From Halobaculum limi (GTDB lineage: Archaea > Halobacteriota > Halobacteria > Halobacteriales > Haloferacaceae): DNA of 64,000 bases. The position numbers and the translations under genes were made by a program. Where the stretch lies: the NCBI RefSeq assembly GCF_029490015.1, contig NZ_CP120468.1, forward strand, positions 2,418,001-2,482,000. Reading direction: 5' to 3'. A model generated the notes under the pieces. That model was given only the letters and a program-made list of their open reading frames with translations. It did not search any database and was not told the origin of the DNA. Every line of letters starts with the position of its first letter. Position 1 is the stretch's first letter. Shown one piece after another: positions 39,296 through 46,009 of this stretch.

Positions 39296-40918
39296 TTACT
39301 CGTCGGCGTAGTTGACGCCGGTGACGGTGCCGACACCCTTGCTTCGCCCCTCGCGGAAGACGAACCGCTGGCCCTCCTCGACGAGATACGGCTGGAACTT
39401 GAATCGAACCGTTGTCTCACCGGTGTCGCCCGGGAGGAGTCGCCCGCCGTCGGGCGAGAAGACGGCCGCCTCACTGATCGTTTCGAGGTGGACGACGGGT
39501 TCGTATCCGGCTTTGATCCGCGTCGGGTGGTTGAGCACCATCACCTCCGCCTCGAACGAGCGGACGGGCCGCGGGTCTGCGTCGCGGGGGACCAGTGCCA
39601 TCCCGCGAGAGATGTCGGCTTCCTTCACGCCCTTCAGCGCGATGCCGACGATCCGACCGGCGCGTGCCTTATCGACGCGGTGGTAGTGCATCTCGATGGA
39701 GCGCACCTCCACCTCGCGGAAGGTGCCGTCGGGCATCGGGCCCAAGAGGAGTTCGTCACCCGCCTCTACTTCACCCGAGCGGATGGTGCCGGACGCGACC
39801 GCGCCGACGCCTTTCACGTCGTACGCGCGGTCGACGTACATCCGGAAGTCGCCGTCGGCGTCGTCGGCCCGCTTTGGCAGCGACTCCAGCATCTCGTCGA
39901 GTTCCGGGATGCCCTGTTTCGTGACTGCCGACGTGAGGAGGATCGGCACGACGCCGTCGCCAATCTCCTCGACGGCGGTCGCGACGCCGTGGCGCTCCAC
40001 TCGCAGCGGCGTCTTCCCCACGTCTCGGAGCATCGACTCCACCTCGCGTTCGACTTCGAGCATCCGCTGTTCGGGCGCGGCGTCGACCTTCGTGATGGCG
40101 ACGACGGTCGGCAACTCCATCGCGAGGAGGATGCCGAGGTGTTCGCGCGTGGTCTTCGTCGGGCCGTCGTCGGCGGCGACGGTGAGGAGGCCGTAGTCGA
40201 GTTTCTGCCCGACTAGTCCGCGGATGGTCGTGCGGAGCCACGGTTCGTGGCCGACCGTGTCGACGAACGAGACGAGTCGATCCGCTTCCTCGACGACGCG
40301 TGCGCGGTCCGATTTGCGGTCGGGGTTGTCCATCCGGACGGGGCCGTCGTCGTCGAACCCGTAGACGCCGTAGCTCAGGTCGGCAGAGAGCCCCCGCTCC
40401 ATCTCGTGGGGTTGCACGTCGAGGTACGAGCGGGTGCCGCCCTCGCCGTCGTCGGCCTGCCCGGTGACGAGCGTCCCGACGAGGGTGGACTTGCCGTGGT
40501 CGACGTGGCCTGCCGTGCCGACCACGATGTGGTCGTCGTCGGCCTCGAACGCCGCGCCCTCTCGGACGGTGGCGATGCCGACGAGTCCACCCTCGGCCTC
40601 GTCGCTGCCGGCGGCCCACGTCTCGACCTCGTGGATGTGTGCGTCGGCCTCCTCGGCGAGCAACGAGAGGACGTCCATCGACTCGGAGAATTCGGCGGGT
40701 GCGATGCCCGCGATGCCGCCGTCGTCGGTGACGCCGATGACGTACTGCGCCTCGCCGTCGCCGGAGAGGACGCGGTGGCGCAACTGTGCGGCCAGCGATT
40801 CCATCCGCCCCTCTGCGAGGTGGACGGCTCGGGTCAGGCGGGTTTTGAACTCGATGTTGCCGCCCTCCGTCTCGCCGTGCGCAATCGTCCGTCGAAGCAC
40901 GGCGCGGTCAGCGCCCAT
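39296..40918 (-). CDS. GTPBP1-like translational GTPase family protein
   Basis: 540 residues from ATG 40918. A distinct N-terminal domain of about 125 residues (with EGGNIEFKTRLTRAVHLAEG) precedes an EF-Tu-like core: G1 GTAGHVDHGKSTLVG, G3 DTVGHEPWL, G4 TKVD and a SAVTKQG G5, then domain II/III strands (DRAYDVKGVGAVASGTIRSGEVEAG, seen in pieces). This matches the archaeal/eukaryal GTPBP1/GTPBP2 group, linked to ribosome rescue and mRNA turnover. TTATAG 27 bases upstream of the ATG fits a leaderless transcript and rejects the longer start. Confidence 0.88.
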   Translation of the reverse strand: MGADRAVLRRTIAHGETEGGNIEFKTRLTRAVHLAEGRMESLAAQLRHRVLSGDGEAQYVIGVTDDGGIAGIAPAEFSESMDVLSLLAEEADAHIHEVETWAAGSDEAEGGLVGIATVREGAAFEADDDHIVVGTAGHVDHGKSTLVGTLVTGQADDGEGGTRSYLDVQPHEMERGLSADLSYGVYGFDDDGPVRMDNPDRKSDRARVVEEADRLVSFVDTVGHEPWLRTTIRGLVGQKLDYGLLTVAADDGPTKTTREHLGILLAMELPTVVAITKVDAAPEQRMLEVEREVESMLRDVGKTPLRVERHGVATAVEEIGDGVVPILLTSAVTKQGIPELDEMLESLPKRADDADGDFRMYVDRAYDVKGVGAVASGTIRSGEVEAGDELLLGPMPDGTFREVEVRSIEMHYHRVDKARAGRIVGIALKGVKEADISRGMALVPRDADPRPVRSFEAEVMVLNHPTRIKAGYEPVVHLETISEAAVFSPDGGRLLPGDTGETTVRFKFQPYLVEEGQRFVFREGRSKGVGTVTGVNYADE

Positions 40919-41031
40919 GTGCGAGGGTAGCGTTCGGCGCCTATAACGGTTTTCACGAGTATGCCTCACAAACACACGGGAGCGCTCGGGAGCGGTCTAT
41001 CGCGACGGAGAGAATCTGCGTAGCTGCCGGC

Positions 41032-41544
41032 TCAGTCGTCTTTCAGCGTCTCGTAGGCGCGATTGACGCGCTTAAACTCCTCTTCGTCGCCGCCGGAGTC
41101 GGGGTGTGTCTCTTTCACGCGTTCGCGGTACGCCGACTTCAGGTCCGACTCGGAGACGCCGGCCTCGACGCCGAGCGTTCGCCGCGCGTCGCCCGGCGGC
41201 ATCCCCGAGTTTCCGCGCATACTGGCACCACCCGTCGGACCGCGACCGTTCGGACCGACCCGGCCGCCGTCGCCCATCCGCGCGCGTGCCTCCCTTGCGA
41301 ACCGGGAGTTGCCGCCGCGAGGGCCGCGACTCGCCCGTGCCCGGGCTTGCTCTCTGGTCGCTCGGTCGCGGAGGTCCTCCTTCATCCGGCCGGACGCCTG
41401 ATACCACATAAAGTACGCCGCCGCCCCGGTCGGGATGGCCGCGACGAGGACGAACAGCGACTGCGTGATCCCGAGCATCACGAGCGTCGCCGTCAACCCG
41501 GCGAGCACGGCGGCGATCCCGAGGATGAGTACGTCACGGTCCAC
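41032..41544 (-). CDS. membrane-anchored J-domain protein
   Basis: 170 residues from GTG 41544 (MDRDVLILGIAAVLAGL). Two N-terminal hydrophobic helices (about 4-24 and 30-48) are followed by a basic, Arg/Gly-rich linker and a C-terminal J-like domain with the HPD tripeptide (KETHPDSGGDEEEFKRVN). J domains stimulate Hsp70 ATPase; this one would recruit DnaK to the inner membrane face. The frame is open 19 codons upstream; the GTG has a TTTACG element about 30 bases before it. Confidence 0.83.
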   Translation of the reverse strand: MDRDVLILGIAAVLAGLTATLVMLGITQSLFVLVAAIPTGAAAYFMWYQASGRMKEDLRDRATREQARARASRGPRGGNSRFAREARARMGDGGRVGPNGRGPTGGASMRGNSGMPPGDARRTLGVEAGVSESDLKSAYRERVKETHPDSGGDEEEFKRVNRAYETLKDD

Positions 41545-41668
41545 AGCCAGTATCGGCGACGGCGAACCGTAAACCCCTCGCCGGGCCACCGAGCACACCA
41601 ACCGTGATGAGACTCCGCGAACAGCGGAGAGAGACGAGTATGAGCGTCACCGGACTGTGTCAGGTGTG

Positions 41669-42964
41669 TCAGTGACCCACGACTGAAGTCGTGGGCTTGT
41701 CAGTGGACTCCCCTTCTGCCGTCGCTTTGACGGAGGCGGTGTAATCGCCGTTCAGGTTCAGCGTCCCTGACGTCAGCGCACACTGACGGGGTGCGCCTCC
41801 ACCCGAAGACGTCTGCCCCGAGTGGAGTCGCTTGAGAAGTTTGCGAGCGATATTCTTGCTCGCGTTGTAGTCCGCGTTCAGTTCGTACTCGCACTTCTGA
41901 CACACGAATTCGTGCTTCGACCGTCGATTCGATTCGTGCGTAAATCCACACGACGAACACCGCTGAGAGGTGTATGCTGGACTTATCTGTTCAACCTCGA
42001 TTCCGAACATTTCGGCTTTGTATTCGGTGTACTGGTACAGGCGTCGGAACGCCCACGCGTGGAATCGCTTCGCACCGGCAATCCGCTCGCGAATGTCGGT
42101 CAGATTCTCGAAGGCGATGTGCGTACAGCCGTGGTCGCGAGCCTCTTCGAGAATCTGATTCGAGGCGCGGTGCAGTTCGTCCTGCATCCAGCGGTGTTCT
42201 CGATCTTGCATCGACTGAATCGACAGGTGCGCCGAGCGCGTCCCTGTCTGTTGCATCGACCCGCGAGTCTTCTCGAACTCTCGGCGCCGATGATTCATCT
42301 CGTCGGCGTTCCCGATGAACGCGCCCGTGGAAGTCACGGCGAGCGAGCCGTCCACGTTCAGGTCGACGCCGAGGACTGTTCTGTGCTCGGCGTCAGAAGA
42401 AGTCGTGGACTGCTCGTCACTTTCAATTCGGCGCATCCGAGCGTGGAGGTAGAACGACTCCGTAGAGCGGTCGTACTGCAACGTGGACATTCGGAACTCG
42501 AAGTCCTCGTTCAGCAGGTACTCGCCAATCGGTGTTTCGTTGGGGTTGTCGGGAAGCACGTAGTCGCACTCGACGCGACCGCTCACCGTGGAAAGGGAAA
42601 CGTGGTCGCGGTGGAACGTCGCTGACCGCTTATCATAGACGACGCTCCACGCATCAAACTGCGGTTGGCTGGTTTTCTCACCCTTCTTGAGTCGGGCGAC
42701 ACCGCTTTTCGTAGCCTCGATAGCACGACGAATCCCTTTCTGCACGAGGTTTGCGGTCAACTCCGTCTCGTTTCGGAGTTGGTTGTAGAGGGCGTTCTCG
42801 GCGTTCTGTTTCGAGGTGACGCAGTAGTCGTGTGGGTGTCTCCACGCCCACTCTGCGGTGGTGTTCGCACAGTGGAGGAACTGGTTTTTGGTTTGATGGA
42901 GGTCGTCGCACCGCTCGTGGGGTACGTCGAGTTTGACCTTGACGGTGCGAATCGCGTCCTCCAT
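41669..42964 (-). CDS. tnpB: TnpB (IS200/IS605 group, IS1341-type) RNA-guided nuclease
   Basis: About 431 residues from MEDAIRTVKVKLDVP (ATG 42964; another ATG at 42982 adds six). RuvC-type catalytic residues, counted from the upper start, are Asp207 (LGVDLNVDGS), Glu292 (IAFENLTD) and Asp371 (NADYNASKN); a zinc ribbon has CSSC (342-345) and CQKC (361-364). All appear intact. No tnpA transposase is adjacent, so movement would need one in trans. The reading frame runs through the right-end hairpin and takes the last base of its stop codon from host DNA. TnpB is an RNA-guided nuclease, the ancestor of Cas12. Confidence 0.93.
   Translation of the reverse strand: MEDAIRTVKVKLDVPHERCDDLHQTKNQFLHCANTTAEWAWRHPHDYCVTSKQNAENALYNQLRNETELTANLVQKGIRRAIEATKSGVARLKKGEKTSQPQFDAWSVVYDKRSATFHRDHVSLSTVSGRVECDYVLPDNPNETPIGEYLLNEDFEFRMSTLQYDRSTESFYLHARMRRIESDEQSTTSSDAEHRTVLGVDLNVDGSLAVTSTGAFIGNADEMNHRRREFEKTRGSMQQTGTRSAHLSIQSMQDREHRWMQDELHRASNQILEEARDHGCTHIAFENLTDIRERIAGAKRFHAWAFRRLYQYTEYKAEMFGIEVEQISPAYTSQRCSSCGFTHESNRRSKHEFVCQKCEYELNADYNASKNIARKLLKRLHSGQTSSGGGAPRQCALTSGTLNLNGDYTASVKATAEGESTDKPTTSVVGH
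41676..41695. repeat. right-end hairpin of the IS element
   Basis: CCCACGACT-GA-AGTCGTGGG, a perfect 9-bp palindrome inside the 3' end of tnpB, 6 bases from the element's end. In this group the tnpB 3' end plus right end is the scaffold of the guide RNA. Confidence 0.85.
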
Positions 42965-43066
42965 CTGTACTTCACATCTCAAAGTATTTCTTTATATTTC
43001 TACGATTGGCGTGGGGAGTCGGACTGCCATCGCTCGTGGGTTTGTTCGAGGATTGTCGGATTCCTC

Positions 43067-43084
43067 CCACGGCTAAAGCCGTGG
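43067..43084. repeat. left-end hairpin of the IS element
   Basis: CCACGGCT-AA-AGCCGTGG, a perfect 8-bp palindrome 20 bases from the left boundary. It resembles the right-end hairpin (shared CCCACG...CGTGG), as in IS200/IS605 ends recognised by TnpA. Confidence 0.8.
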
Positions 43085-43248
43085 CTGCCTCCTTGCATTC
43101 GTGTGAAGCCGCCCCGGCGCGCTTCACCTGCGACCACTGTGGCGCGGCCGTCTGTGCGGACCACTACGACGAGGCCGCGGGCACGTGCGTCGAGTGCGCA
43201 CGGCTTCGGGACTGACTGACCCCGCCGACAAGCCGCTCGGATCGGCCG

Positions 43249-45075
43249 TCACTCCCGAGGCTCGCGATTCGCGTCGGCGGTCGCGTCGACAGAGACACCG
43301 TCCCCGTCGGTCACCGGCGTCTGTTGGGGGGCGTCGATCGCGGCAGAGCGAACGGGGTCACCATCCCCGCCCGCGCTGTCGGGGGAATCACCATCCGCGA
43401 CCACGTGGCGTGGGAGCGTCACCGTCGCAGTCGTCCCGCCGTCGTCGGCGTCAAACAACAGGTCTGCGCCGAGGATGCGCGTTCCCCACCGAACCACCCA
43501 GAGTCCGAGACCGCTCCCGTGTGAGAGGGCGCTCTCGGTGCCCGTGCGGATGCTCTCCAGTTCCGTCTCCGGGATGCCGGGGCCGTCGTCGGCGACGACG
43601 AACCGCACGCCGTCGTCGTCGACCCGAACGGCGACGCGGATGGCCGATTCGTCGGTGTGCTCTGCGGCGTTCTCCACGAGATTCCAGAGGACGACGTCCA
43701 ACACCGACTCTCGGACGGTGAGCGTCAGGCCTTCGGGCACGTCGACGGCGATATCGGCGTTCGGGCACGATTCGCGCGTCTGTTCGACGAGGCTGCGACA
43801 CAGAGCTCTCGCGGACACGTCGTGGACGCCGCGGTCGTCGCCGTCGAGTATCTCCTCTACGTCGCGGGCCTTCTCACCGAGTCGTTGGAGTGCCCGCCCG
43901 CGGCGGCGGATGGCGTCGGCGAGCGGTGCGTCCGCCTCCTCGACACGTTCGGCGAGGAGGTCCGCGTTGCCGACGACGACCGTCATATCGTTGCGGAGGT
44001 TGTGTCTGAGGACGCGGTTGAGCACTTCGAGGCGCTGTCTGCGTGCCTCTCGGTCGGTCACGTCCGCGAACGTGACCGTGTAGCCGACGGTCCGATCGTG
44101 GTGGTCTGCGATGGCGGAGACGGTCGCCTCGTACACGCGATACTGCGCCGCGTGCGTCTGTTCGATACGCTGTGGCTCCGTCGTCTTCAGGTCGACGTCG
44201 TCGACGAACGTCGACAACGGCGTTCCCGCGACCGCCTCCTCTTCTCTGTCCACGCCCAGCACCGGCCGCGCAGCGCCGTTGAACTCGATGATCTGTCCGT
44301 CCGCGTTGACGACGACGAGACCGACGCCCACGTCCTCGATGGCCGCGCGGCGGCCGAGCACCTGCGTCGCTGGAAGCAGGCCCTGGAGTTCGAATCGGAA
44401 CAGCGCGAACCCGAAGAGTATCCCCGTGATGGCGAGCGTCAACGGCGTCAGATCGAGCGCCGGGACCGGCGGGATGAAGAACGTCGCCTTCACGTGCGCG
44501 ACGAAACTGACGGCGGTCCCGAGGATGAGAGCGATCCCCTGATCGCGATACAGCGACCCGTACGACAGCACCGGTTCGAGCAAGAACACCACCCCCGCGC
44601 CGATGACGGCCCACCCAAAGGCGGCGTGGACGTAGAACCACGGCCCCGGATCGAACGTCACCGTCGCGGCCCCGAAGACGGGCGTGATACGGTAGTTCGT
44701 CCACATCAGGCCGTGCGTCGGCGCGGTCGCGACCAGGACGGTCGTCACCACGGGGACGACCGCCAGCACGGCGATCAGTCGGCGACTGACGTACTCGCCG
44801 CGTCCGGTGTAGCCCAACGCGAACAGGAGCCACGCGGGCGCGATAATCGCTTTCCCGATTTCGAGTGGAACCTCGAACAGTTCGCGCACGCCCGGATCGA
44901 ACGCGGTCAACGCGAGTGCGTACGACAGCGACCAGACTGCGACACCCGCCATCAAGGCGGCGAAGGGGGCCGCACCGGGTTCGCCACGATTTTGCCACGC
45001 GTAGGTCCCGACGGCCGTCGCCGTGCCACCCGCGAGGAACGCGAAGATGACAACGACAGCACCGTCGGAAAGCAT
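43249..45075 (-). CDS. membrane sensor histidine kinase with 7TM, PAS and HATPase domains
   Basis: 608 residues. Seven N-terminal membrane helices (about 1-225) form the 7TM sensor type found in many haloarchaeal kinases. A PAS domain (about 235-340, GVGLVVVNADGQIIEFNGAA) and then the HisKA region with phospho-accepting His358 (VLNRVLRHNLRNDMTVV) follow. The ATPase has NLVENAAEHTDES, VADDGPGIPETEL and SHGSGLGLWVVRWG. No response regulator lies next to it, so its partner is elsewhere. The C-terminal 50 residues are disordered and acidic. Signal unknown. Confidence 0.92.
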   Translation of the reverse strand: MLSDGAVVVIFAFLAGGTATAVGTYAWQNRGEPGAAPFAALMAGVAVWSLSYALALTAFDPGVRELFEVPLEIGKAIIAPAWLLFALGYTGRGEYVSRRLIAVLAVVPVVTTVLVATAPTHGLMWTNYRITPVFGAATVTFDPGPWFYVHAAFGWAVIGAGVVFLLEPVLSYGSLYRDQGIALILGTAVSFVAHVKATFFIPPVPALDLTPLTLAITGILFGFALFRFELQGLLPATQVLGRRAAIEDVGVGLVVVNADGQIIEFNGAARPVLGVDREEEAVAGTPLSTFVDDVDLKTTEPQRIEQTHAAQYRVYEATVSAIADHHDRTVGYTVTFADVTDREARRQRLEVLNRVLRHNLRNDMTVVVGNADLLAERVEEADAPLADAIRRRGRALQRLGEKARDVEEILDGDDRGVHDVSARALCRSLVEQTRESCPNADIAVDVPEGLTLTVRESVLDVVLWNLVENAAEHTDESAIRVAVRVDDDGVRFVVADDGPGIPETELESIRTGTESALSHGSGLGLWVVRWGTRILGADLLFDADDGGTTATVTLPRHVVADGDSPDSAGGDGDPVRSAAIDAPQQTPVTDGDGVSVDATADANREPRE

Positions 45076-45147
45076 ACGCCCCCTTCGTCGCTCGACACCT
45101 AAATACGAACCTGCCCGGTTCGCAGAACCGATAGCGGCCGACGGACG

Positions 45148-45966
45148 CTACGCTTCGGTTCGATGCCGATTCAGTCGGTCGCGGAGGCGCTTGGCGGCCT
45201 GCCCGGACGCCTTCGCGAAGTTCTCGCCAGCGTCCTCACCTGCGAAGATGATGCCCCGCGAGGAGTTGACGAGACCGACGCCGTCGGCGAGGCCGTACTC
45301 GACGGCCGCCTCCGCGTCGCCGCCTTGCGCGCCGACGCCGGGGACGAGGAACGGGAGGTCGGGCACCTCCTCGCGGAGTTCCTCCAACTCATCGGGCGCG
45401 GTCGCGCCGACGACGAGGCCGACGTTGCCGCGTTCGTTCCACAGGTCGGCGACGGCGGCGACCCGGCGGTACAGCGGTTCGCCCGACGCCAGTTCCAAGT
45501 CCTGCAGGTCCGCCCCGCCGGGGTTCGAGGTGCGACAGAGGACGAACACACCCTTGTCGGCCTTCGAGAGGAACGGCTCCAGCGAGTCGCGACCCATGTA
45601 CGGGTTCGCGGTGATGGCGTCGACGTGGTCCAGCAACTCGGCGTACTTCCGGGCCGTGTTGCCGATGTCGGCACGCTTCGCGTCCAGCAAGACGGGCACG
45701 TCCTTCCCGTGAGCGTACGCGACCGTCTCGCGGAGGCTTCGCCAGCCGTCGGCGTCCTCGTAGAAGGCTGCGTTGGGCTTGTAGCAGGCGGCGTACTCGT
45801 GGGTGGCGTCGATGATGCGACGGTTGAACGCCCACCGCGGCAGATCCTTCTCGTGGAGGTGGTCGGGGATGCGGTCGAGGTCGGCGTCGAGGCCGACGGA
45901 GACCACCGTGTCCTTGCGGTCGATGCGGTCGCGAAGCGTCTCGAAGAAGGCGTTGAACTGGGGCAT
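45148..45966 (-). CDS. pyrF: orotidine 5'-phosphate decarboxylase
   Basis: 272 residues from ATG 45966, the length of the type 2 enzyme. PyrF makes UMP from OMP. Seen: VVSVGLDADLDRIPDHL, the catalytic tetrad in LLDAKRADIGNTARKYA (Asp95, Lys97, Asp100), and LVPGVGAQGGD with the phosphate loop, then VNSSRGIIFAG. The frame continues 29 codons upstream without homology, so MPQFNAFFETL is preferred. It stands alone, not in a pyr operon. Confidence 0.95.
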   Translation of the reverse strand: MPQFNAFFETLRDRIDRKDTVVSVGLDADLDRIPDHLHEKDLPRWAFNRRIIDATHEYAACYKPNAAFYEDADGWRSLRETVAYAHGKDVPVLLDAKRADIGNTARKYAELLDHVDAITANPYMGRDSLEPFLSKADKGVFVLCRTSNPGGADLQDLELASGEPLYRRVAAVADLWNERGNVGLVVGATAPDELEELREEVPDLPFLVPGVGAQGGDAEAAVEYGLADGVGLVNSSRGIIFAGEDAGENFAKASGQAAKRLRDRLNRHRTEA

Positions 45967-46009
45967 ACGCCGCGGTTCGCGGCCGGCGGGATAATGCTTC
46001 TCGGTTCGG

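Larger units (their letters stand above)
41670..43104 (-). mobile_element. IS1341-type element (tnpB only), about 1435 bp
   Basis: Boundaries come from rebuilding the interrupted gene; four bases (GTGT) are shared between the left flank (41666-41669) and right end (43101-43104), so the junction is exact to within 4 bases. There is no target duplication, as expected for the IS200/IS605 group. Each end carries a subterminal hairpin. The tnpB left end is at the high-coordinate side. Confidence 0.85.
41640..43215 (+). pseudogene. small zinc-ribbon gene interrupted by a tnpB element
   Basis: The first 10 codons (MSVTGLCQVC, 41640-41669) lie left of the mobile element, and the remaining codons (from GAA 43105, EAAPARFTCDHCGAAVC, then ADHYDEAAGTCVECARLRD) lie right of it, in the same frame. 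Removing 41670-43104 restores a 46-residue protein with four Cys pairs or Cys/His sites (CQVC, CDHCGAAVC, DHY, CVEC), a typical haloarchaeal zinc-finger microprotein. The split leaves no intact start for the 3' part, so the gene is presumably inactive on this chromosome copy. Confidence 0.8.

Noticed and set aside
43006-43215. A 69-residue protein starting near 43006
   Set aside because: Its first half is translated from the IS left end; only the part after 43105 is host sequence, from the interrupted zinc-finger gene.
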